Notes: a model not told the origin generated them from the sequence alone. Positions 27,992 through 35,948 are shown, counted from the first letter of the stretch. The stretch: DNA of 64,000 bases from Citrobacter amalonaticus (GCF_001559075.2 NZ_CP014015.2:4216001-4280000); one strand, 5' to 3'. A program made the numbers and translations.

Positions 27992-29026
27992 TCACTTTTT
28001 GTTTGCATCGCCTAACAGAATGGCAATACTTTGCCCACCAACGGATTGTTCCAGCGCAATCTTGACGATAATAGTCAGCGGTACCGAAAGCAGCATCCCC
28101 ACCGGCCCCAGCAGCCAGCCCCAGAAGATCAACGACAGGAACACCACCAGCGTAGAAAGCCCCAGGCCGCGTCCCATGATTCGTGGTTCAAGGATATTGC
28201 CGAACACCAGGTTGATGATCAGATAACCCGCCAGCACCACCAGCGCATCGTACAGGCCGCCAAACGCCAACACCTGAATGATGGGCGGGATCGCCGCCAG
28301 CACTGAACCAATGTTGGGAATGTAGTTGAGCGCAAAGGCCAACAGCCCCCAGATAAAGGCGAAACGAACGTCCAGCGCCGCCAGCATACCCCAGACCACC
28401 AGCCCGGTGACCAGACTGATTGCCGTTTTCAGCACCAGATAGTGCGATACGCTATCGATGGCGCGCTGAATGGCTGCCATCCCTTCGACCGGACGAACCA
28501 TGATCTGCTGGAATTTCGTGGGGAGCTGCGGCACTTCCAGCAGCATAAAGACCACCGTCAGCAGCAGTAAAAAGATCGATGACATGGCGTTGGTTAACTG
28601 CGCCAGTAAATTGGTGATCAGGGTCATCGCCGCGTTGGGATCGATGTACTTCACCATCTCATCCACCGAGACGCCGATGCCTAAGCGGACCAGCCAGGGC
28701 TCGAGACTTTTCAGCGGGATGACCAGTGAAGAACGATACTGGGGCAGGGTGCGCGCCAGTTCATTGAGGGACGTACCCAGATAGGCCAGCAGTAACACCA
28801 TCGCCATCACGATAATGATCACCAGCAGGGAGATCGCCAGCACACGCGGAACGCGCAGTTTCACCATCCGCTGTACCAGCGGGCTAAGGACGACGGCAAT
28901 AAATAACGCCAGAATAAATGGCACAATAATATCCGCCGCAAAGCGGATACCGGTAAGAATGATCACCAGCATTCCCAGCATAATGACGATCTTAAGACCG
29001 TTCAGCGTGATGATTGGTTTTGCCAT
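27992..29026 (-). CDS. tqsA: TqsA, AI-2 exporter-family membrane protein
   Basis: Membrane protein of 344 residues of the AI-2E (formerly PerM/UPF0118) family with about eight helices: two N-terminal, a long amphipathic central segment, and a C-terminal cluster including the family motif LNYIPNIGSVLAAIPPI near residue 240. E. coli TqsA affects AI-2 efflux and biofilm, though other members may be ion transporters. Monocistronic. Upstream lies a long leader region shared with divergent mdtUJI. Confidence 0.93.
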   Translation of the reverse strand: MAKPIITLNGLKIVIMLGMLVIILTGIRFAADIIVPFILALFIAVVLSPLVQRMVKLRVPRVLAISLLVIIIVMAMVLLLAYLGTSLNELARTLPQYRSSLVIPLKSLEPWLVRLGIGVSVDEMVKYIDPNAAMTLITNLLAQLTNAMSSIFLLLLTVVFMLLEVPQLPTKFQQIMVRPVEGMAAIQRAIDSVSHYLVLKTAISLVTGLVVWGMLAALDVRFAFIWGLLAFALNYIPNIGSVLAAIPPIIQVLAFGGLYDALVVLAGYLIINLVFGNILEPRIMGRGLGLSTLVVFLSLIFWGWLLGPVGMLLSVPLTIIVKIALEQSVGGQSIAILLGDANKK

Positions 29027-29231
29027 GGAGCGTCCTGTATTTTTCTGCTTGCCGCGTATAATAATGTGATTCGGGTCGAATCGTCCTGAGAAAAATCAAA
29101 CGATTCGGGTAAAGAAGTGAAAAGGTTTTGAGTTAATTCCTGGCCTATGATACAAATCAGGCGTGTTCAACTACCGAGGACAATTATCATCCGCGATGAC
29201 GAGAAGCAACACTGCGGATAATTGTAATATT

Positions 29232-29333
29232 ATGGACAATATGTTCAGGACGTTTTTTTCTACACAAATTCTTCTTCGCACTTCCTCCTCTTTCTTGCTT
29301 GCAGGTGAGCAACACTGGCGCAACGCGCTTTAG
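29232..29333 (+). CDS. mdtU: MdtU, upstream ORF of the mdtJI operon
   Basis: A 33-residue ORF starting Met-Asp-Asn-Met-Phe-Arg, ending 109 bp before mdtJ. In E. coli a short ORF named mdtU precedes mdtJI and its translation is needed for spermidine-dependent expression, controlling premature transcription termination. Position, length and orientation agree. The peptide has a Leu- and Ser-rich middle and ends with Trp-Arg-Asn-Ala-Leu. The long mdtJ leader otherwise lacks genes. Assignment is by position and recalled literature rather than alignment. Confidence 0.72.
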   Translation: MDNMFRTFFSTQILLRTSSSFLLAGEQHWRNAL

Positions 29334-29442
29334 TCCCTTCTTCTGTTCGAGCTGACGCCACGCGTCTGGCTAACTGATTTTATTTTCTGGTTTGCAACGT
29401 TGTGCAAGCCCAGGGATTATATTCTCAAGCAGGAGAAGCACT

Positions 29443-29805
29443 ATGTTTTACTGGATTTTATTAGGTCTGGCGATTGCCGCTGAAATTACCGGCACATTGT
29501 CGATGAAATGGGCAAGCGTAAGCGATGGCAACAGCGGGTTTATTTTAATGCTGGTGATGATCGCCGCCTCGTATATTTTTCTCTCTTTTGCCGTTAAAAA
29601 AATCGCCCTTGGTGTGGCTTACGCATTGTGGGAAGGGATCGGCATTTTATTTATTACGCTGTTTAGCGTGCTGTTATTTGATGAGTCGCTGTCGGCCATG
29701 AAAATTGCCGGTCTGGCAACGCTGGTAGTGGGCATCGTGTTGATCAAATCCGGTACCCGCAAGTCGCGTCAGTCAGCGAAAGAGGTGACCCATGCAACAG
29801 TTTGA
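29443..29805 (+). CDS. mdtJ: MdtJ, spermidine exporter SMR subunit
   Basis: Small multidrug resistance protein of 120 residues with four helices; the conserved membrane Glu is in LAIAAEITGTLSMKWA near residue 15, and the VAYALWEGIGI motif lies in helix three. It works with MdtI as a heterodimer exporting spermidine. The start at 29443 follows AGGAGAAG. The last 14 bases overlap mdtI, a common arrangement for paired SMR genes. Confidence 0.96.
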   Translation: MFYWILLGLAIAAEITGTLSMKWASVSDGNSGFILMLVMIAASYIFLSFAVKKIALGVAYALWEGIGILFITLFSVLLFDESLSAMKIAGLATLVVGIVLIKSGTRKSRQSAKEVTHATV

Positions 29806-30121
29806 ATGGGTTCACGCCGCCTGGTTAGGGATGGCGATCGTGCTGGAAATTATCGCCAACGTCTTTTTAAAATTCTCTGACGGCTTTCGTCGTAAATTGT
29901 ACGGCATTCTCTCGCTGGTTGCGGTACTCGCCGCGTTCAGTGCGCTTTCACAGGCGGTAAAGGGCATTGACCTGTCCGTTGCCTACGCGCTGTGGGGGGG
30001 ATTTGGTATCGCCGCGACGCTGGCTGCCGGATGGATACTGTTCGGGCAACGTCTGAATCATAAAGGCTGGATCGGCGTTGTGTTGCTGCTGGCTGGTATG
30101 GTGATGATTAAACTGGCCTGA
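29792..30121 (+). CDS. mdtI: MdtI, spermidine exporter SMR subunit
   Basis: Partner SMR subunit of 109 residues with four helices. The conserved Glu is in MAIVLEIIANVFLKFSDG near residue 19, and VAYALWGGFGIAAT marks helix three. The gene overlaps mdtJ by 14 bp, so translation is coupled. It is second and last in mdtUJI, with a G/C-rich hairpin immediately after. Confidence 0.96.
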   Translation: MQQFEWVHAAWLGMAIVLEIIANVFLKFSDGFRRKLYGILSLVAVLAAFSALSQAVKGIDLSVAYALWGGFGIAATLAAGWILFGQRLNHKGWIGVVLLLAGMVMIKLA

Positions 30122-30127
30122 TGTATC

Positions 30128-30149
30128 GCTGCCCGCGCCCGCGGGCAGC
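30128..30149. terminator. GC-rich hairpin between mdtI and ydgD
   Basis: A 9-bp perfect stem GCTGCCCGC / GCGGGCAGC between convergent genes. There is no T-run in either direction, so it may be a Rho-assisted or transcript-stabilising hairpin rather than a classical terminator. Confidence 0.5.
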
Positions 30150-30159
30150 TCGATGCGCC

Positions 30160-30981
30160 TTATTGCTCCCCGGCCAGCGCATCCAGTTTTTCCCGAAATC
30201 CCGTCACCGAGATCGCCCGGTTATCTGCGCGCCAGCGATCTTTCGCCGCCGGGGCAGAACTTTGAACACCGATTAACTGCCAGCCCGCCTCGGTTTTCAG
30301 CATCAGCGGTGAACCGCTGTCGCCCGGCAGCGTGTCACACTGGTGTGACAACACTGAATTCTGCGCCCAGCCGGTGACGATACAATCCTGATGAGAATAG
30401 AGCGTATCCAGATGATCTTCCGGATACCCCGACTGCGTGACCTTGCGTCCGGCCTCTTTGAGTGCGGCGGTCAGTGCCGCCTTATCACCCTCAAACAGCG
30501 GTAACGGCGTGATGCCGGAAGGGGGATAGCGCAACACAATCAGGCCAAAGTCCCACGGCGCAGCTGCAGGCGGCACAATCCAGCCGTCGCCATCGGGCTT
30601 CAGACGTTTTCCAAGACCAGGATCCACCCGTCCTTCAATACCGTGAATTTCATAACGCCAGAGACCTTTTTTCGAAACAAAACGCAGGACGACGGCTTTA
30701 TCCGGTTTCCCTTTTGGCGGCGTTAATAAGCAATGTCCGGCAGTGAGCGCCAGATGTGGGGAGATTAGCGTCGCGGTGCAGAGGTTACCGCTGGCGGTTT
30801 CCAGTTGTCCGATGGCATCCCACGGCGATTGGGTAGGATCGCTTACCGGCGCGCGATCGTCCTGACCAAAAAATAACGTTTTGACTTCACTGGTTCCGGT
30901 ATCCGCGTCAGGCTTATCCGCATGCGCAATACCCGATGAAAAGCACAACGAACCCAGTAATACAGCAACGGTTTTACGCAT
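30160..30981 (-). CDS. ydgD: YdgD, trypsin-like periplasmic serine protease homologue
   Basis: Secreted S1-family protein of 273 residues. A Sec signal peptide is cut near residue 21 (IAHA-DK). The catalytic triad is complete: His in LALTAGHC near residue 89, Asp in PWDFGLIVLR near 145, and Ser in CDTLPGDSGSPL near 222. Substrates are unknown. It is convergent with mdtI and lies just upstream of ydgU and asr in the acid-responsive neighbourhood. Confidence 0.93.
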   Translation of the reverse strand: MRKTVAVLLGSLCFSSGIAHADKPDADTGTSEVKTLFFGQDDRAPVSDPTQSPWDAIGQLETASGNLCTATLISPHLALTAGHCLLTPPKGKPDKAVVLRFVSKKGLWRYEIHGIEGRVDPGLGKRLKPDGDGWIVPPAAAPWDFGLIVLRYPPSGITPLPLFEGDKAALTAALKEAGRKVTQSGYPEDHLDTLYSHQDCIVTGWAQNSVLSHQCDTLPGDSGSPLMLKTEAGWQLIGVQSSAPAAKDRWRADNRAISVTGFREKLDALAGEQ

Positions 30982-31082
30982 ATCACACTCTGTGTGGGTA
31001 ATTATGATTATTAAAAGAGAACCCTCAGTAATTACTATAGACGTAACGGTGGGAAAGTGAGAGCAAAATCAGAGTACTACAA

Positions 31083-31166
31083 TCAGGAAAGATAAAAGCG
31101 GGCGGCAATGAGCGCACATAAAATAAGCGAGATAAGGATGAACTCAAAGCGATAACGGCGCACCAT
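31083..31166 (-). CDS. ydgU: YdgU, 27-residue membrane protein
   Basis: Very small protein: basic N-terminus Met-Val-Arg-Arg-Tyr-Arg-Phe-Glu, a single hydrophobic helix and a short tail ending Arg-Phe-Tyr-Leu-Ser. It matches what I recall of E. coli YdgU, located directly downstream of asr. GGAGG sits seven bases before the ATG. It is probably expressed by readthrough past the asr terminator and shares the acid response; function unknown. Confidence 0.85.
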   Translation of the reverse strand: MVRRYRFEFILISLILCALIAARFYLS

Positions 31167-31177
31167 GTTACCCTCCG

Positions 31178-31214
31178 AAAAAGACGGCGCTAAACCGGGA
31201 AAGCGTTCAGCGCC
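31178..31214 (-). terminator. Terminator or attenuator between asr and ydgU
   Basis: On the minus strand GGCGCT...AGCGCC with a longer loop is followed by GTCTTTTTC. Its T-run lies 12 bp before the ydgU start codon, so partial readthrough would set ydgU expression. Confidence 0.65.
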
Positions 31215-31260
31215 GTTGAAGAATGGCGCGAGGGGGCGCGCCAGTTTACCGATTCAGGAC

Positions 31261-31587
31261 TTAAGCGGCCGGTTGAGCGGCAGGCTTAGCGGCCGGTTTT
31301 TGGCTGTGTTTTTTGGTGTGCTTTTTAGCGGCTTGAGCTTTCTGTTCAGGCGCTTTCTGCTCAGTCGTGGCTTTGGCTTTTTTCGGGTGTTTTTTAGCGG
31401 CCTGCGCTTTTTGTTCTGGCGCTTTCTGGGTAGTCGCTTTGTGATGTTTTTTGTGGTGCATGGTTTTTGCCGGAGCCGATTTCGCAACAGGCGCCGCAGC
31501 CGGTGCAGTTGATGTAGTGTCAGCCGCAAACGCAGCAGAAGACAGACCCATAGCAGCGGCAACAACCAGAGCTAATACTTTTTTCAT
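31261..31587 (-). CDS. asr: Asr, acid-shock periplasmic protein
   Basis: Acid-induced periplasmic protein, 108 residues as precursor. The signal peptide MKKVLALVVAAAMGLSSAAF-A is cut after AFA. The mature chain is almost entirely Ala, Lys, His, Gln, Thr and Pro with a repeated KAPEQKAQAAKKH-like unit and a C-terminal KPAAKPAAQPAA. It is intrinsically disordered and thought to buffer or chaperone in the acidified periplasm. The start at 31587 was chosen because it begins the signal peptide. An RstA box lies upstream. Confidence 0.95.
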   Translation of the reverse strand: MKKVLALVVAAAMGLSSAAFAADTTSTAPAAAPVAKSAPAKTMHHKKHHKATTQKAPEQKAQAAKKHPKKAKATTEQKAPEQKAQAAKKHTKKHSQKPAAKPAAQPAA

Positions 31588-31642
31588 TCTCATACCCTCG
31601 ATTTGGTTTTTCATTCAACCCCACTGCGGGGCCGTTGAAATA

Positions 31643-31704
31643 ACTATATCGCTGGGTGATGCGCGCTTCCGTGAGTCATTGGTTTCGGCGTGTAACGATA
31701 TGTA
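31643..31704 (-). promoter_or_regulatory. asr promoter with exact RstA box
   Basis: TACATATCGTTACA at 31691-31704 (minus strand) matches the RstA consensus TACATNTNGTTACA at every fixed base. A TATAGT -10 lies at 31643-31648 with no good -35, as expected for an activated promoter. The regulator genes rstBA are 11-12 kb away in the same window. Confidence 0.9.
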
Positions 31705-31736
31705 CAACGCCGGGCGCAGCGGCCCGGCGAGGGGGT

Positions 31737-33224
31737 TTACAGATAGCGAGATTCAAGATGAGCGCGGAAATGACGGCTGCTCAATGCTTCTCCGGTGGCC
31801 TGAGTAATCAACTGCGCCGTGGTAAAGCGACTGCCGTGCTGCCAGATATTCTGTCGCAGCCAGTCAAACAAGGCGCTGAAATCGCCGCCGGCAATCTGCT
31901 GACTGAGACCTGGCAATGCGCGATTTGCAGCGCTGAACAACTGTGCGGCATACATTGCGCCCAGCGTATAAGAAGGGAAGTAACCAAACCCGCCGTCAGT
32001 CCAGTGAATATCCTGCATGCAGCCGTCGCGATAGTTCCCTTTTGTCGACAGTCCCAGCCAGGCCTGCATTTTTTCGTCCCACAGCGCCGGAATGTCGTCC
32101 ACTTCGATATCGCCATTGATCAATGCGCGCTCAATTTCATAGCGCAGGATGACGTGCGCCGGATAGCTGACTTCATCGGCATCCACGCGGATAAAACCGG
32201 GTTTTACCCGCTGATTCCAGGCGATGAAGTTTTGCTCTTCAAAGGCGGCCTGATCGCCAAAATGACGCTTCACGGCAGGTAACAGTTGCCTTAAAAATGC
32301 ATTGCTGCGACCTACCTGCATTTCAAAAAACAGGCTCTGGGATTCGTGGATTGCGGTGGAACGGGCAAGGGCGACGGGCTGACCCAACCCGTTACGCGGC
32401 AGGTTTTGCTCGTAGCGGGCATGGCCGGTTTCGTGGATCACGCCAAACAGGGCGCTGAGTAATTCGTTTTCGTCATAACGCGTCGTGATTCGCACGTCTT
32501 CAGGCACGCCGCCGCAGAATGGATGCGCGCTGATGTCGAGGCGACCGGCGTTAAAATCGAAACCGAGTACCGACATCGTCTCCAGCCCCAGTTCGCGCTG
32601 AACGACAGTCGGGAAGGGGCCGACGGGGGCAATCAGCGACTGCTGCGACTGGCGGGCAACCACGCGACTGAGCAGATCCGGCAGCCACGATTTGAGATCG
32701 GCAAACAGGCCATCCAACTGTGCGCTGGTCATTTCCGGCTCATAAATGTCCAGCAGCGCGTCATACGGCGAGCCGCCTTTGACTTGCGCACGCAGTCTGG
32801 CCTCTTCGCGGCTCAGTTTTACTACTTCCTTCAGATTCGCTGAAAATCCCTGCCAGTCGTTGGCGGGACGCTGGCTGCGCCAGGCGTGTTCGCAGCGACT
32901 TCCGGCGAGAGATTTGGCCTCCACCAACGACTCTGGTAACAACGCGGCCTGGGTATGCAGTCGCGTCATTTCCCGCAGATTGGCCTGTTCCACATCATTG
33001 AGATCCTCCTGGGCGGCAGCGGCAAGCCATTGCGCCACTTTTGGTTCAGTCAGGATTTGATGTTCCAGAACGCTCAGCTCCGCCAGCGCTTCGCCACGCG
33101 CTGCACTGCCGCCGGGCGGCATCATGGTGAACATATCCCAACTGGCGATAGCGGAGAGGTGTGAAAAACGAGAGAGTCGCAGGAAGATGCGTGTAACATC
33201 ATGATAAGCTGATGATTTTTCCAT
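31737..33224 (-). CDS. M32-family metallocarboxypeptidase (thermostable carboxypeptidase 1 type)
   Basis: Cytoplasmic zinc carboxypeptidase of 495 residues that removes C-terminal residues with broad specificity. The M32 zinc motif HETGH is at residues 264-268 and the third ligand lies in AIHESQSLFFE near 294. The family motifs HPF (234) and DVRITTRY (243-250) are also present, so the enzyme looks intact. E. coli K-12 lacks this gene at the locus, as far as I recall. A 35-codon fragment related to its N-terminus lies 1.1 kb upstream, across an AT-rich insert. Confidence 0.92.
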   Translation of the reverse strand: MEKSSAYHDVTRIFLRLSRFSHLSAIASWDMFTMMPPGGSAARGEALAELSVLEHQILTEPKVAQWLAAAAQEDLNDVEQANLREMTRLHTQAALLPESLVEAKSLAGSRCEHAWRSQRPANDWQGFSANLKEVVKLSREEARLRAQVKGGSPYDALLDIYEPEMTSAQLDGLFADLKSWLPDLLSRVVARQSQQSLIAPVGPFPTVVQRELGLETMSVLGFDFNAGRLDISAHPFCGGVPEDVRITTRYDENELLSALFGVIHETGHARYEQNLPRNGLGQPVALARSTAIHESQSLFFEMQVGRSNAFLRQLLPAVKRHFGDQAAFEEQNFIAWNQRVKPGFIRVDADEVSYPAHVILRYEIERALINGDIEVDDIPALWDEKMQAWLGLSTKGNYRDGCMQDIHWTDGGFGYFPSYTLGAMYAAQLFSAANRALPGLSQQIAGGDFSALFDWLRQNIWQHGSRFTTAQLITQATGEALSSRHFRAHLESRYL

Positions 33225-33754
33225 TCTTGTTCTACCTTATCGTGTGGGGGCGTTCAGGGAGTTTAACTTATGTGGAAGTAGTCACTGTGAACAGTAAGAC
33301 TGAAGTCACTACATCATAATACAACCAGGTGTATCAACAGTTTAATAAATACTTCTGGCTGAACGCCACCAGCAACCTTTACCAGCAGACATCAAATTTA
33401 TGCAGAAGGAAAAACAAAGCAGTTAGTTTGCTATGTACACAAAATATCTAATAAGTACTTGAGCGGTTACTCCAAAGAAGTAGCTTATCGTCAAAACATG
33501 AGAAGTATTTCAAATGATATCATCGTTAAAGATACCCTTACTAAATGCCTTAATACCAGAACTAATAAAAACTGGTGCGAATACTCATTCAGTACGTGAT
33601 TTATATAAAAAGCATTCGGCATAATATTTTAAATGCATTTAACTCATTGATTTTTAATTGATTAGGTTATATTTTAATACAGTGCTGATATTATAACAAT
33701 TTTTAAGGTAAGTTGTTATACTTCCCTTAATGTACATTTTGAGAAATTTGTAAA
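33225..33754. other. AT-rich intergenic segment upstream of the M32 gene
   Basis: Base composition changes sharply to AT-rich at about 33240 and stays so to about 34310, unlike the flanking G/C-richer core genes. Apart from the transposase-like tail (33363-33599) I see no coding signal here; 33600-33754 is very AT-rich with no structure I can name. The segment looks horizontally acquired and partly decayed. Confidence 0.7.
33363..33599 (+). mobile_element. Probable C-terminal remnant of an IS1595-like transposase
   Basis: A 78-codon open stretch without a start codon ends in TGA at 33597. Its translation contains KYLSGYSKEVAYRQNMRSIS followed by a Lys-Cys-Leu and an Asn-Trp-Cys-Glu-Tyr ending. 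This resembles the tail of IS1595-family (ISXO2-like) transposases, where a KYL..Y..E.A.R...R pattern is typical. No upstream DDE domain or terminal inverted repeats were found, so it is at most a fragment. The assignment is from memory of the family pattern. Confidence 0.45.
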
Positions 33755-34108
33755 CTATTCAATAGGCAAATTGTGCTGTTTTAAGAAAGATAGCTTATCC
33801 CAGTAGCCTCTTTGAAATACAATTTTATTGTTTACTATTTGAAAGAAACCGCAACCTCTCAAACCTAATGGGTCACGCCACTCTAAAATTGCCCATTGTC
33901 CATCTTCGAAAATATTTTCAACGATACAAACCATTTCTGGGATGGCAAAATCTTGTTCAAACATTTTCTTTATTGCCTCTTTCCCAATAACGGGATCATT
34001 GGCAACCTGATGGTTTATTGCATTATCATCATATAATTCAGAAATAATTTCTATATCTGCATTATTAAATGCGTCAACCCATTGGCAAAGTATTTCTTTT
34101 GGCGTCAT
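33755..34108 (-). CDS. SnoaL-like / NTF2-fold protein
   Basis: A 117-residue protein with the NTF2-like cone-fold pattern: N-terminal helices with WVDAFNNADIEIISELYDDNAINH, then KEAIKKMFEQDF, and a beta-rich C-terminal half with WAILEWRDPLGLRGCGFFQI and a late FQRGYWDKL strand. SnoaL-like proteins are cyclases, dehydratases or unassigned. A strong GGAGGT ribosome site precedes the ATG. It is AT-rich and isolated inside the foreign segment, with no partner genes, so I infer recent transfer and cannot assign a substrate. Confidence 0.8.
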   Translation of the reverse strand: MTPKEILCQWVDAFNNADIEIISELYDDNAINHQVANDPVIGKEAIKKMFEQDFAIPEMVCIVENIFEDGQWAILEWRDPLGLRGCGFFQIVNNKIVFQRGYWDKLSFLKQHNLPIE

Positions 34109-34308
34109 ATAATTTACCTCCAGTCTGTAAATGATCCCTTACTATAAAATACCATCAAAAACTTATCAATTTCAAAATTTTAAAATCAAAATCGAAATAT
34201 ATCAGTACCGTATTGTTAACATCTTGAATAATTGATCTACTTCACATCGCTTAGTAGCCTAAGCCCGGCAAACAGCGGTTTCTTTTGGTCTCTTAATGAA
34301 TTTACTTA

Positions 34309-34416
34309 TTAATGACTAACGGCGAACATATTCCAACTGGCGATAGCGGAGAGGTAAGAGAAGCGAGAGAGTCGCAGGAAGGTGCGGGTAAGTTGTTGAT
34401 AGTTTTTGTTGTCCAT
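34309..34416 (-). pseudogene. N-terminal remnant of a second M32 carboxypeptidase gene
   Basis: A 35-codon ORF starts at 34416 behind an AGAGG ribosome site. Residues from LTRTFLRLSRFSYLSAIASW to about 31 match the N-terminus of the intact M32 protein (TRIFLRLSRFSHLSAIASWD) and then stop abruptly after Asn-Met-Phe. The DNA at 34325-34391 and 33130-33196 is about 89% identical by eye. The rest of the gene is missing, and its break coincides with the edge of the AT-rich segment. Confidence 0.85.
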
Positions 34417-34548
34417 GTAACCTCTTCGACGTGACAGGTGGGTTGAGTTTCCCCACCATAATGGGTAGTTATGTTTATCGATAGCCTTTTTTATAGTAGC
34501 CAACGGGAACATCGTACCCGTCCAATAACAATAAACACACACAGCAAA

Positions 34549-34641
34549 ATGAATCCACTCCACTGGGTTGTCTTTGCTCTTCTGGCACTGGATGCCGTCA
34601 GAGAATTGATGGGGTTTTCATCAATCTTAGGAATTTGGTAA
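34549..34641 (+). CDS. Putative 30-residue single-helix membrane protein
   Basis: An ORF Met-Asn-Pro-Leu-His-Trp-Val-Val followed by a hydrophobic core FALLALDAV, then RELMGFSSILGIW and stop. It resembles other enterobacterial small membrane proteins in length and layout. A rho-independent terminator follows 22 bp after the stop, in the same orientation, supporting a real transcript. No clear Shine-Dalgarno sequence is seen. I do not recognise a named gene with certainty. Confidence 0.5.
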   Translation: MNPLHWVVFALLALDAVRELMGFSSILGIW

Positions 34642-34663
34642 CCACTGTTGGTCGAGAGGCGAG

Positions 34664-34690
34664 AAGCCCGGTGAACCCGGGCTTTTCTTT
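34664..34690. terminator. Terminator between the small ORF and ynfM
   Basis: An 8-bp perfect stem AAGCCCGG / CCGGGCTT with a TGAAC loop followed by TTCTTT on the plus strand. It is also immediately downstream of ynfM on the minus strand. Confidence 0.85.
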
Positions 34691-34694
34691 CAGA

Positions 34695-35948
34695 CTAGAC
34701 GTGAAGACGGTGATGCAGTCGTGTGCCGACCAGAATAGCCAGTACCAGCATAATCGCGATAAATCCCCCGACGCCGTTCCAGCCATAGTTATGCCAGAAC
34801 ACACCGCCCAGCGTACCGGCGATACTGGATCCCAGATAGTAGCTGAACAGATACAGCGAAGAGGCCTGGCCTTTGGCGCGACGCGCGCGCGGCCCAATCC
34901 AGCTACTGGCCACCGAGTGCGCGCCAAAGAATCCAGCTGAGAAGAGCAGCATCCCGGCGAAAATCAGCCACAGCGAACTGAACAACGTCATTAACAGACC
35001 GAACAGCATCACGGCGGTGGAAAAGAGCATCACCGGACCGCGTCCGTAACGTACCGTCATCGAACCGGCCTTTGGCGAACTCCAGGTTCCGGTCAGATAC
35101 GCGACGGAAAGCAAGCCGACCACCGCCTGACTGAGCTCCCACGGCGAAAGCATCAGACGATAGCCGATATAGTTAAACAGGGTGACAAATGACCCCATCA
35201 GCAGAAAACCTTCGGCAAACAGCAGCGGCAGTCCCTGGTCACGCCAGTGGAGTCGGAAGTTGATGAACAGCGTTTTGGGGCGCAGCGACGTGGGACGGAA
35301 GTGGCGTGATTCCGGCAGAATTTTCCAGAACATCAGGGCCGACGCCAGCGCGAAGCAGCCAATGGCAGCCAGCGCAATGCGCCAGCTAAAGAAATCGGTA
35401 AACACGCCGCTAATCAGACGTCCACTCATCCCGCCAATCGAGTTGCCGCTGATGTACAACCCCATTGAGAAAGCGACAAAGCTGGGGTGGATCTCCTCAC
35501 TCAGATAAGTCATCCCGACCGCCGCCACGCCGCTGAGTGAAAGGCCAATCAGTGCGCGCATTATCAGAATGCCGTGCCAGCTGGTCATCATCGTCGAGAG
35601 CAACGTACAGCAGGAGGCGAGCAGCAACGCGGTCACCATCACCGGCTTGCGCCCGATAGCATCCGACAGCGGACCGGTAAACAGCAGGCCAACGGCTAAC
35701 ATTCCGGTAGAGATCGACAGTGAAATACTGCTGCTGGCGGGAGATACGCCAAACTCATGAGACAACACCGGCAGAATGGGCTGGACGCAGTACAGCAGGG
35801 CGAAAGTCGCCAGTCCGGCAGAAAAGAGCGCCAGCGTGACGCGCATAAAGGCAGAAGTACCGCGTTGAATAAACTGAACCGGCTGAGAAATGCGTTGGTC
35901 GTCAATATCGCTCGCCGTCGCGTCATTGACTGTAGTAGTACGACTCAC
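34695..35948 (-). CDS. ynfM: YnfM, major facilitator superfamily transporter
   Basis: MFS drug:H+ antiporter-like protein of 417 residues with 12 helices and a roughly 40-residue hydrophilic N-terminus. Motif A, GPLSDAIGRKPVM, lies near residue 95. The start was placed at the GTG at 35948 because it gives the Ser-Arg-Thr-Thr-Thr N-terminus of E. coli YnfM and has AAGGA upstream; an ATG 15 codons earlier is open. E. coli YnfM has been linked to arabinose and drug efflux. It is divergent from the LysR gene ynfL, a likely regulator. Confidence 0.92.
   Translation of the reverse strand: MSRTTTVNDATASDIDDQRISQPVQFIQRGTSAFMRVTLALFSAGLATFALLYCVQPILPVLSHEFGVSPASSSISLSISTGMLAVGLLFTGPLSDAIGRKPVMVTALLLASCCTLLSTMMTSWHGILIMRALIGLSLSGVAAVGMTYLSEEIHPSFVAFSMGLYISGNSIGGMSGRLISGVFTDFFSWRIALAAIGCFALASALMFWKILPESRHFRPTSLRPKTLFINFRLHWRDQGLPLLFAEGFLLMGSFVTLFNYIGYRLMLSPWELSQAVVGLLSVAYLTGTWSSPKAGSMTVRYGRGPVMLFSTAVMLFGLLMTLFSSLWLIFAGMLLFSAGFFGAHSVASSWIGPRARRAKGQASSLYLFSYYLGSSIAGTLGGVFWHNYGWNGVGGFIAIMLVLAILVGTRLHHRLHV

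Noticed and set aside
34417..34563. Upstream extension of the M32 remnant frame
   Set aside because: Similarity to the M32 protein begins only at the ATG at 34416, which has a ribosome site; the extension overlaps the start of the opposite small ORF and has no homology.
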